This document shows positions 22,545 to 30,199 of a DNA stretch of 34,783 nucleotides, piece after piece. Under the pieces are notes generated by a model that had not been told where the DNA came from, ran no database searches, and worked only from the letters and a program-made list of their open reading frames with translations. Made by a program: the position numbers and the translations under genes. Location: contig CACXPT010000086.1 in assembly GCA_902769585.1 (NCBI GenBank), forward strand, positions 1 through 34,783, given 5' to 3'. Position 1 is the first letter of the stretch. Every line of letters starts with the position of its first letter. This DNA is from an uncultured bacterium. Lineage in GTDB: Bacteria > Verrucomicrobiota > Kiritimatiellia > RFP12 > UBA1067.

Positions 22545-25190
22545 ATGAGAACAGCAAAACTGATTCTTGCAATCAGTGCGGCGGCGGTGGCGTTCACGGC
22601 ATCGGCTCGCACGGTTTACGATGCGGGCAAGGCCCTGCGCCAGAACTGCGAAAGCGGTTCCTACGCGAACCCCTACACGGACGCGAACGGAGGTGTTTGG
22701 TCTTACCTCACGGCTTCTTCGCTCTCGCCGTTTTCGGGGGCCGCCCTTGAAATACATGCGGCGAAGGAGGACGGCAAACTGGACGGCTGGCATGTCGCCG
22801 ACCAGTCCTACCCAAAAATCATGGTGAACGTTTCCGGGCAGGCGATGGAGTCTGCCTATCTCGGCACCTCCGGCAATCTGGTCGAGGCGGACGAACTGAT
22901 TATGCATCCGGGCGATAACCTCAGCGAATACGGCAACAGCGCATTTGCGGTGTTGCGCTTCACCGTGCCGCAGGACGGCTGGTATTCGGCCTTTGCCTCG
23001 TTCCATGACATCAGCTATCAAGAGAATCCGAACCAGTATTCGGGCGTTGGCGTACACGTCACCCTTGGCTCCGACGCGGATGGAGACACCACGCTCGCCT
23101 CATCGCTTGTCACGCTGGAAAACTATTCCGCAGGATGGGGGGACGCGAACCGTACCCAGCGGTTCGACTACCAGATGCCCGTGCGTTATCTGACGCGGGG
23201 CATGAGGATCCAGTTCATCGTTGATCCGCACGTTGTGGTCGGCTGGTCGCATGCGTGCGACGGAACGGGCGTGAAGGCTCTCGTCGTCAAGGAGGACGAG
23301 GGCCGCTTCTATGATGCGGGCGCCGCCTATATGGACAATGTTGCGGGGAACTATGTGAACCCCTACGGCACCGCCCAGCACGGCACCTGGCATGCGCTCC
23401 TCTTGAACCTTGGCACTTCCGCCGTAGCGACGGACTTCCAGTCCTGGATTCCGCAGAATCTCGAAAACTCCTTGGTCCACGGTTTTACGCAGCAGTGCAC
23501 TTTCAACGACAGCCTCACTGGATTCAACACGACAGATGCGGGCAACGAGCCTTACGTGACCGTCAACATGGCGGACGGCCCTGTCAAGAACGTATCGTCA
23601 CGGGAACTGTATGTCCATCCGCCGAGCCATGCGAACAACCAATGCACGGTCGTGCGTTTCCGCCCGCCGGAAGCGGCGCGCTACTCCGCTTCGGTGGTGG
23701 CGCGTTATCTGGAAAATGGTGCCAATGACGGCGTCGAGGTATTCCTGGTGGTGGCCGACAAGATCGTCACCAACTCGATTGTCAGCGGAGAAGGCCATGT
23801 GAAATCCACGATGCACTTGACATTCGACAATCTTCTCCTTGCGGCGGCCGAACCGGTCGATATCATCGTTTCCCCACGTTCGGCGTACTGGTCTGATGGA
23901 GTCGCCGTCTCCGCCATCTTCCGTCGCGAGGACGGCGCCGTTTACGATGCGAACAAGTCGTTCTACGCGCACCATGAAGCGGGCAACACCACCGTTCCGT
24001 TCAGCGACGTCTTTGGCGGCGGTGCGCAGTGGTCGCTGGGCACGATGACTGGTTCCTGGCTCCCAGACTCGTTTGCCACGCTGTCTGGTTTCGTGAATCG
24101 GCAGAACAGCAACCCGGCGGGGCTCAGCTGGTGGGAGCACTCTCCCGACAACAGCGGGTCCCGGTATCCGCGAATCGCCATGACGACGAATGCCATCGCG
24201 TCTTGCGACAACACCTTTTACATCACACAGTATCCGCGACTAGCTATCGCCGCGAACGAGATTTTTGCGCATCCGGCAGCCCCAGGCCAGAGCACGTCTT
24301 GCGTTGCACTCCGGGCCATCGTCCCGTCGAACGGCATCTACCGTGTGCGCGGTCATGCACGCGATCTGGACAACACCCAGCCAAACAACAACGGCACCCG
24401 CTTAACCCTTGCCCTCGGCGGCTACATCCCGGCGACAAGGTTTGTCCAGATGGACCCTCCGGTGCCTGCCGGGGTTTCTTGCGAAGCGTCGCTCGAAGGC
24501 GACCGCCTGTGGCTGAAGGCCGGAGAGACGTTTGACGCGGTGGTCGATCCCGGGACTTGGTCTTTGCTACGAGCGCGAGGGCGACGGAACGGCAAACGTG
24601 GTGAACGTCGATTTCTCCGGCACTGGAACCGGGAAGCTTTCGGCGAATACGGCTCGTGGACGCGAGGGGTTCGGCGACTGGCTCTCCTGGAACGCGTTGC
24701 GTCCGGGCGGCGAGGCTGTCGAATCGGTCGCCAACTGCCTCGATGCCGATGGCACGACCAAGCGCAACATGGCCGTTTCGCTGACGCGCACATCCGGCGC
24801 GGCGATTGCGACCGGTACGGCCGCAACCGGGACTGCGCTTCTCGATGCGTTCGTCACTTCTTCGGGCGGGGCGCGGACGACGCCTATTCGTTCACGATCT
24901 CGGCACTTAAGGCGAACGAGCCTTATACGCTCTACCTCTACTCTGCTAACGGCAATTCGTCTGGCAACGCCGCGTTTACCGTCGGCGGCGTGACAAAGGG
25001 CGTGGAGGACCTCTGGTCGATTGGCGCGACGCCGATGCTGACGCGCTTTAACGTCGTGTCCGACGCGAACGGCGAGATCAGCGGTACGTTCGCGGCAGCG
25101 GACGGAAACGGCGGTGTGTTCAACGGTCTTACGCTGGTCGGCGACCTGCCCGATTACAAGTCGTCTAGTACGGTTCTATACATAAGATAG
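22545..25190 (+). CDS. Large secreted protein with three repeated domains, function unknown
   Basis: An 881-residue open frame with a signal peptide (MRTAKLILAISAAAVAFTASA). Three domains of about 200 residues begin TVYDAGKALRQ, RFYDAGAAYMD and AVYDANKSFYA (about residues 25, 257, 464), each followed by an N-P-Y or similar turn and G-x-W. A C-terminal beta-rich domain (NVDFSGTG..., FNGLTLVGDLP) closes it. I do not recognise a named family. Residues about 670-775 are an arginine-rich out-of-frame segment: dropping one T from the TTT at 24563-24565 and adding one G to the GGGG at 24868-24871 restores a continuous reading (YEREGDGTANVVNVDFSG...LLDAFVTSSGGG-ADDAYSFT). AGGA stands 8 nt before ATG 22545. 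It is probably a surface or glycan-binding protein, co-transcribed with the GH110-like gene. Confidence 0.7.
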   Translation: MRTAKLILAISAAAVAFTASARTVYDAGKALRQNCESGSYANPYTDANGGVWSYLTASSLSPFSGAALEIHAAKEDGKLDGWHVADQSYPKIMVNVSGQAMESAYLGTSGNLVEADELIMHPGDNLSEYGNSAFAVLRFTVPQDGWYSAFASFHDISYQENPNQYSGVGVHVTLGSDADGDTTLASSLVTLENYSAGWGDANRTQRFDYQMPVRYLTRGMRIQFIVDPHVVVGWSHACDGTGVKALVVKEDEGRFYDAGAAYMDNVAGNYVNPYGTAQHGTWHALLLNLGTSAVATDFQSWIPQNLENSLVHGFTQQCTFNDSLTGFNTTDAGNEPYVTVNMADGPVKNVSSRELYVHPPSHANNQCTVVRFRPPEAARYSASVVARYLENGANDGVEVFLVVADKIVTNSIVSGEGHVKSTMHLTFDNLLLAAAEPVDIIVSPRSAYWSDGVAVSAIFRREDGAVYDANKSFYAHHEAGNTTVPFSDVFGGGAQWSLGTMTGSWLPDSFATLSGFVNRQNSNPAGLSWWEHSPDNSGSRYPRIAMTTNAIASCDNTFYITQYPRLAIAANEIFAHPAAPGQSTSCVALRAIVPSNGIYRVRGHARDLDNTQPNNNGTRLTLALGGYIPATRFVQMDPPVPAGVSCEASLEGDRLWLKAGETFDAVVDPGTWSLLRARGRRNGKRGERRFLRHWNREAFGEYGSWTRGVRRLALLERVASGRRGCRIGRQLPRCRWHDQAQHGRFADAHIRRGDCDRYGRNRDCASRCVRHFFGRGADDAYSFTISALKANEPYTLYLYSANGNSSGNAAFTVGGVTKGVEDLWSIGATPMLTRFNVVSDANGEISGTFAAADGNGGVFNGLTLVGDLPDYKSSSTVLYIR

Positions 25191-25202
25191 GCTGCATGTT
25201 TT

Positions 25203-26837
25203 ATGAAAAAGAATGTGATTGCTGCCGTTGCGCTTGTGGCCGGATGCATTCAGGCTGCTACGCTTGTTCCGGGATCGAGTCCCGCTCCGGCGGGCTCTGT
25301 CGTTGAGGTGGGGCCGGTCGAGGGGAACGCCACGCCGGCCGTCCGCGCGGCGGTGGCACGGCTCAAGGACGGCGACACGCTTCGGTTCGCCAAGGGTGAA
25401 TACCACTTTTTCGAGAAAGGGGCGAAGGAGCATTTCCTTGCCTCCGTGGGCAGTTCCACGGGCATGAAGAAGGTGGTCATGCACCTCGAGGGGCTGAAGG
25501 ACGTGACGGTGGACGGCGGCGGCGCAAGCTTCGTGTTCCACGGCGATTCGTTCCCGTTCGTGGTGGAGCGGTGCGACGGCGTGAAGATCGGAAACTTCAC
25601 GTCACGCGTGTTTCGTCTGCCGCTCGTGGAGTTCACGATCGCGGAGAAGAACGACGAGGGGTTCCTCTGCCAGTTCGCGAAGGGGAGTGCGCCGTACGAG
25701 ACGAAGGACGGCGAGATATTCTTCGACATGGACGAGGGCCGCACGGACTCGCGCGAGCGCGAGATCTCGGTGCACGCGCTGCGCTACTGCCACATCCAGT
25801 ACATCACCACGCCCAAGTGCAAGCGCAACAAGGACACGCTCGCCTCCACGTTCTATCCCGTGGCGGCGGAGGACCGCGGCGGCGGGAAGGTATTCTTCCG
25901 CTACTTCAAGGACGCCCATCCGAAGAACGCCGGGAAGTGCTCGTTCCCGCTGAACGAGCCGCTCTGCCTGCTGCTTGGCTGCGGGCGCACGCGGTCGGTG
26001 ATGGCGTTTGCGGACTGCCGCGACGTTGAGGTTTCCGATGTGGATGTCCGCAGCGGCGTCGCGATGGGCATCGTGGCCGAGATGTGCGAGAACATCAGGA
26101 TCGCGCGATACAACGTGCGCCCGGACGAGGGGTCGCACGTCTCGCTCACGGCGGATTCCATCTTTCTCGTCGACACGAAGGGGCGCATCGAGATCGCGGA
26201 ATCCGAAATCTGCTGGGGCCTCGACGACGTGATGAACATCCACGGCAACTACACGATTCTCCGCAAGACCGAGGGGCGTCGCGCGGAGCTTGGCATCCCG
26301 AGATTCAACTACACGGGCTATTTCCCGTACCGCGTGGGCGAGAAGGTGGAGTTTACGCGCGGCAAAGGAACGGCGAAGCAGGTTCTCGGGCGAGCCGTCG
26401 TCGCAGAGTTCCCGAAGCCGGGGCGCGACGCGGAACACGCGACCATCGTCTTCGACCGCGACATTCCCGCGGAGTGGGTGGGGTGCGACGTTGCAAATGT
26501 CTCGCACGCCCCGACGGTGTGGATACACGACAACCACTTCCACGACTTCATGCATAACCGCCTCTCGGCGTTCGCGGACATCCTCTTTGAGCGCAATCGC
26601 ATCCGCAATGGCAACGTGGCGATTCTGCACGACGACCTCACGGGCTACTGGGGCGAGTGCGGTCCTGTGCATACGCTTGTTGCCCGCGACAACGACTGCG
26701 AGGCCATGCGCGGCGCGGCGTTCCATTTCGTCGTGCCGTTCACGGGCCGTGCCGTCCTTGAAAACAACCGGGTTCGCGGCGGAGGCAATCCACTTTTCTT
26801 CGGCCCCGGCGTAGAGAAGACGGTGGAGGTCAGGTAG
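25203..26837 (+). CDS. Secreted GH110-like beta-helix protein (alpha-1,3-galactosidase type)
   Basis: A 544-residue exported protein with a signal peptide (MKKNVIAAVALVAGCIQA) and a right-handed parallel beta-helix: repeated short strands such as VTVDGGGASFVF, VEVSDVDVRSG and ILFERNRIRNGNVAI. The segment CWGLDDVMNIHGNY resembles the active-site D-D-x-x-N-x-H-G of GH110, whose known members remove terminal alpha-1,3-galactose (blood group B, alpha-Gal). Overall length also fits. The start is ATG 25203, 12 nt after the preceding stop, with a weak ribosome site. A GH36 alpha-galactosidase is encoded nearby. A related polysaccharide-lyase or epimerase activity on a similar helix cannot be excluded. 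Confidence 0.72.
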   Translation: MKKNVIAAVALVAGCIQAATLVPGSSPAPAGSVVEVGPVEGNATPAVRAAVARLKDGDTLRFAKGEYHFFEKGAKEHFLASVGSSTGMKKVVMHLEGLKDVTVDGGGASFVFHGDSFPFVVERCDGVKIGNFTSRVFRLPLVEFTIAEKNDEGFLCQFAKGSAPYETKDGEIFFDMDEGRTDSREREISVHALRYCHIQYITTPKCKRNKDTLASTFYPVAAEDRGGGKVFFRYFKDAHPKNAGKCSFPLNEPLCLLLGCGRTRSVMAFADCRDVEVSDVDVRSGVAMGIVAEMCENIRIARYNVRPDEGSHVSLTADSIFLVDTKGRIEIAESEICWGLDDVMNIHGNYTILRKTEGRRAELGIPRFNYTGYFPYRVGEKVEFTRGKGTAKQVLGRAVVAEFPKPGRDAEHATIVFDRDIPAEWVGCDVANVSHAPTVWIHDNHFHDFMHNRLSAFADILFERNRIRNGNVAILHDDLTGYWGECGPVHTLVARDNDCEAMRGAAFHFVVPFTGRAVLENNRVRGGGNPLFFGPGVEKTVEVR

Positions 26838-26840
26838 AGG

Positions 26841-26869
26841 CGCACGATCTCCTGCGTCAAGATTGTGCG
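26841..26869 (+). repeat. Hairpin at the GH110 / truncated ATPase junction
   Basis: Arms CGCACGATCT and AGATTGTGCG around a 9-nt loop; ten pairs with one G-U. It starts 3 nt after the GH110 stop and ends 7 nt before the first possible start of the broken ATPase. No T-tract follows, so it is not a clear terminator. Confidence 0.55.
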
Positions 26870-26875
26870 AAGGGC

Positions 26876-27655
26876 TTGAGCGCCGAACAAAACATCAATC
26901 GACTGTTCTTCACGAAGGACGAAGGCCTCTGTGACGAACTTGAAGAGCTGTATTCCTCGCTGTTCAAGAATCCAGGTCTGTACAAGAACATCGTCCTTGC
27001 CCTTGGAAAGCGGCGATATGGCCTGACAAGAGATGAAATCCTTGCAGAGGTCGGAAAGCAAAGCGGCGGAGACGTGACGAAATGCCTTGAAGAGCTGGAA
27101 GAGTGCGGGTTCATTCGGAAATACCATGTCGTCGGGGCGAAAAGACGCGGAAGCCTGTATCAGCTGATTGACAACTTCAGCCTGTTCCACATGCAGTTTG
27201 CGGCTGAGAAGAGTCCCTTCTCCGACAACTACTGGACGGCTTATGTGCCCGAAGGAACGAAAAACGTCTGGAGAGGTCTTGCTTTCGAGCGCCTGTGCCT
27301 TGAACACGTGCGCCAGATCAAGGAGGCGCTGGGGATCTCGGGTGTGGCCGTGGAGGTTTATGCTTGGCGGCAGCAAGGGGCGGCGCCGGACCATCCAGGC
27401 GTCCAGATCGATTTGCTCCTTGACCGCAAGGACGGCATCATCAACCTCTGCGAGATGAAATACACGAGCGGGGAGTATGCGCTGGACAATGCGGAATTGG
27501 AACGCATGATCAATCGCAGGGAAACGTTTCGGACGGCTTGCGGCATTAGGAAGTCCATCCATCTCACCCTGATCACGTCCAATGGCCTGCATCACAATCA
27601 ATACAGCGGCAATGTCCAGAGCGAACTGACGCTCGAAGACCTGTTCCGGGAATGA
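26876..27655 (+). pseudogene. 5'-truncated DUF234-type ATPase remnant
   Basis: A 259-residue C-terminal piece of an archaeal-type ATPase family protein (ATPase_2 plus DUF234). It starts at SAEQNINRLFFTKDEGL, which aligns with TDENIRRLAFTKSGTL near residue 235 of the intact paralogue at 28711, so the P-loop half is gone. It keeps the winged-helix region (LTRDEILAEV...CLEELEECGFI) and a C-terminal domain with QIDLLL and CEMKY, matching the D...ExK pattern of PD-(D/E)XK nucleases. The only start is TTG 26876 without a ribosome site. It directly follows the GH110 gene and a hairpin, consistent with loss of the 5' half by rearrangement. Confidence 0.8.
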
Positions 27656-27686
27656 CGGAGTCGAATAATAGACACAGGAGGCAGAA

Positions 27687-28418
27687 ATGACAAGAACAAC
27701 AAAAACGACAGAGAGAGCGGGCGCGATGAAGCGGTTTTTCGTCCTGGCAGTAGCGGCGCTGGCGGGCGCGGCGGTGGCCGCAGGGAACGGGCGGCCGGAG
27801 GAGTCAGCCGAATGTCCCGTGTCGGCGAACATGCGCGGGCACGAGAACACAGAGTGGTCGATCTACTACGGCTATCACCTGACGGACCAGAACCGCCGCC
27901 TGCCGCGCGTGCTGCTCGTGGGCGACTCGATCTGCAACGGTTACCAGCGCGGCGTGGTGCAGATCCTCGAGGGCAAGATGAACGTGAGCTACTGGGTGTC
28001 ATCGTATTGCGTGACGAGCCCTGGATACCTGAAGCGGCTCGCGCTCTGCCTTGACGAGGCGAAGTACGACGTCGTCCACTTCAACAACGGCCTCCATTCG
28101 CTCGGCACGCCGACGGACGACTGGGCGAAGGGACTGGAGGCGGCGTTGCGGCTCATCCGCGAGAAACAGCCGTCCGCGCGCATCATCTGGACGACCTCCA
28201 CGCCGCTCAAGGACGCGAAGCGGACCGAGAGGGCCCGTGCGCTCAACGCTGCAGCGGCGGATGTCGTGAAAAGGTTGGGCGGCATCGCGACCGATGACCT
28301 CTTCGCGCTTCTCGACCCGCTCGACCGTGAGCAGAACTGGAGCGACACCTACCACCACAATGCGCCCGTCCGCAAGAAAGAAGCGGAACAAGTTGCGGCA
28401 TCTGTAATGTCACGTTGA
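27687..28418 (+). CDS. Secreted SGNH/GDSL hydrolase
   Basis: A 243-residue exported esterase-type protein. It has the GDS block (LLVGDSICNG, nucleophile Ser near residue 81), the block III Asn (VVHFNNGLH), and a C-terminal WSDTYHHN segment giving the Asp/His pair. SGNH enzymes of this type remove acetyl or other acyl groups from glycans; here the neighbours suggest a glycan substrate (inference). ATG 27687 has a strong AGGAGG 5 nt upstream, but the signal peptide (MKRFFVLAVAALAG) begins at an internal ATG at 27726, so the first 13 residues may be an extended n-region or the true start may be 27726. It lies between two paralogous ATPase genes, one broken. Confidence 0.8.
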   Translation: MTRTTKTTERAGAMKRFFVLAVAALAGAAVAAGNGRPEESAECPVSANMRGHENTEWSIYYGYHLTDQNRRLPRVLLVGDSICNGYQRGVVQILEGKMNVSYWVSSYCVTSPGYLKRLALCLDEAKYDVVHFNNGLHSLGTPTDDWAKGLEAALRLIREKQPSARIIWTTSTPLKDAKRTERARALNAAAADVVKRLGGIATDDLFALLDPLDREQNWSDTYHHNAPVRKKEAEQVAASVMSR

Positions 28419-28662
28419 GGTAGAAGACATGTTCTTCCAGTGCGCCGCCAAGATGGTGGCTCTCCATACGGAAAGCCGTCGTGAAAAACTCACTGTGAGA
28501 GTTAAGAAAGTATCACTATGAAAATCCCTAAACTCACACTATGAAAACCCCGAAAGTCTATCTGCGGAAGCAGTTCTCGGGGCGGCGATGTGCGAATTAC
28601 GGGCACGAAATCGTTGATTCTCGGATTTCGTGCCCGAAAAATCGCGGTGGATGGCGAAAGAT
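28419..28662. other. Intergenic region with several short repeats
   Basis: It holds a decayed copy of the GCCGCCA hairpin and its CTCCCCATGCGGGAG-like tail (28444-28475), two similar stretches built on CACTATGAAAA (near 28512 and 28537), and a perfect 13-bp inverted repeat (28600-28636). No supported gene lies here; a 60-codon frame from 28541 runs through the inverted repeat and the promoter of the next gene. Confidence 0.6.
28600..28636. repeat. Perfect 13-bp inverted repeat upstream of the intact ATPase gene
   Basis: Arms CGGGCACGAAATC (28600-28612) and GATTTCGTGCCCG (28624-28636) around an 11-nt loop, followed by AAAA. It ends 30 nt before the TATAAT of the next gene, so it could be an operator or the edge of a mobile unit. 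No T-tract follows on the plus strand. Confidence 0.85.
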
Positions 28663-28672
28663 GTGGTATAAT
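28663..28672 (+). promoter_or_regulatory. Extended -10 promoter of the intact ATPase gene
   Basis: TGTGGTATAAT with TATAAT at 28667-28672, the same 11 bases as at 22483-22493. There is no convincing -35 box. The leader to ATG 28711 would be about 32 nt. Confidence 0.6.
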
Positions 28673-28710
28673 ATGTGCGTTTCGCCACTCAGGATGGAAA
28701 GATTTATGTT

Positions 28711-30180
28711 ATGGACTTCGTAGGAAGAAGAGAACAGGTCGAGCAACTGATGTCGTTATGGAGGAAGAAAAGTGCCTCTATGGTGACATGTCAAGGGAGG
28801 CGTCGAATCGGGAAGAGTCGCCTGATGGACGAGTTTGCCGCTCGAAGCGGAGATTGCAACTATCTCAAGATATCTGGCCTTGCTCCGCGCAAGAACATGA
28901 CGAATCGCGACCAGCTGAAGTATTTCTGCGAAGTGTTGTCAAAGAAATCGGGGCTTGAGGGGGTGTCGGCCAAGAACTGGATGGAGGCTTTCCAGCATCT
29001 TGGCCGTGCAATCACGGAAAACGGCGACAGGCGAATGATCGTGCTGTTGGACGAGATTTCGTGGATGGGTGCCTACGATGTTGATTTTCCCGGCTATCTC
29101 AAAGATGCCTGGGACGACAATTTCAAGAAGAACTCCAATCTGGTGTTTGTTCTTTGCGGTTCTGTTTCGTCCTGGATACAGCACAACATACTCGACAGCA
29201 CGGGTTTTGTCGGACGCATCTCGCTTGAACTTCAGATTTCGGAGCTTCCTGTCAGCGATTGTGTCAAGTTCTGGCGACAGGTCGCAGACGGCGTATCGTC
29301 CAGAGAGGTCTTCGACATGCTGTCCGTGACAGGCGGCGTGCCGAGGTACCTGGAGGAGATCGACCCGATGCTGACGACGGACGAAAACATCCGTCGCCTT
29401 GCGTTCACGAAGAGCGGAACCTTGTTCAAGGACTTCACTCGCATATTCAACGACGTGTTCGGGAAGAAGTCGGCGGCGAAGCAGAAAATCCTGAATACAA
29501 TGGCCCACGGCGCAAAGACTCTGTCCGAGATATCCATCGCGCTTGGCAAGACCCGTAACGGGCACCTCTCCGAATCGCTTGAGGAACTGGAACTGGCAGG
29601 GTTCCTCGAACGTGATCAGAGCCTGAACCCGGAGACGGGAGAGCCTGCCAAGATCGACCGGTATCGCATCAGGGACAACTATACGCGCTTCTACCTCCGT
29701 TTTATCGGGCCGTATTCTTCGATGATACGCAGCGGAGCGTTCAGGTTCGTATCCTTGGACACTTTGCCCGGTTGGGACTCCATCCTCGGACTTCAATTCG
29801 AGAACCTTGTCGTCAACAATGTGCAGCCGATCATTGCGGCGCTTGGCCTTGAACGGTCGCTCGTGTTGTCGGCCGCGCCGTACAGGAAGGTGCCGCCGAA
29901 ACGCGATTCCGATGTAGAGCAGCTCCGTGGATGCCAGATCGACCTTTTGATCCAGTTGAAGCAGGCGATGTATGTAGTGGAAATCAAGAGACGGGAATAC
30001 ATCGACGCGTCGGTCGTCGAAGAAGTGAAGGAAAAGGTGTCGAGGTTGCCCAATCCCAGGTCACTTTCTGTCCGCCCCGTGCTCGTCTACGACGGACGCC
30101 TGTCCCCGTCGGTGAACGAGGACGGCTATTTCTCGGCGATATTCAAAGCTTCGGAATTGCTTTTGGAGAGACATGAATAG
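28711..30180 (+). CDS. Archaeal-type ATPase with DUF234-like C-terminus
   Basis: A 489-residue protein. It starts MDFVGRREQVEQL and has a Walker A GRRRIGKS (residues 29-36), a Walker B MIVLLDEISWM (about 107-117), a sensor region FVLCGSVSSW, a winged-helix region (TLSEISIALG...SLEELELAGFL), and a C-terminal domain with QIDLLI and VVEIKRR, the D...ExK arrangement of PD-(D/E)XK nucleases. Function in bacteria is unknown; the family is often multicopy in gut anaerobes. ATG 28711 is chosen because the earlier GTG 28675 lies against the -10 box. The ribosome site is weak. The gene overlaps the ATG nearest the GH36 gene. The remnant at 26876 is a distinct paralogue. Confidence 0.82.
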   Translation: MDFVGRREQVEQLMSLWRKKSASMVTCQGRRRIGKSRLMDEFAARSGDCNYLKISGLAPRKNMTNRDQLKYFCEVLSKKSGLEGVSAKNWMEAFQHLGRAITENGDRRMIVLLDEISWMGAYDVDFPGYLKDAWDDNFKKNSNLVFVLCGSVSSWIQHNILDSTGFVGRISLELQISELPVSDCVKFWRQVADGVSSREVFDMLSVTGGVPRYLEEIDPMLTTDENIRRLAFTKSGTLFKDFTRIFNDVFGKKSAAKQKILNTMAHGAKTLSEISIALGKTRNGHLSESLEELELAGFLERDQSLNPETGEPAKIDRYRIRDNYTRFYLRFIGPYSSMIRSGAFRFVSLDTLPGWDSILGLQFENLVVNNVQPIIAALGLERSLVLSAAPYRKVPPKRDSDVEQLRGCQIDLLIQLKQAMYVVEIKRREYIDASVVEEVKEKVSRLPNPRSLSVRPVLVYDGRLSPSVNEDGYFSAIFKASELLLERHE

Positions 30181-30199
30181 GAAAATGGAGAACGGTAAG

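Noticed and set aside
28600-28636. Intrinsic terminator after the SGNH gene
   Set aside because: The hairpin is followed by A residues, not T, and lies 180 nt after the stop codon.
28541-28723. 60-codon open frame
   Set aside because: It runs through the perfect inverted repeat, the TATAAT box and the start of the ATPase gene, has no ribosome site and resembles no known protein.
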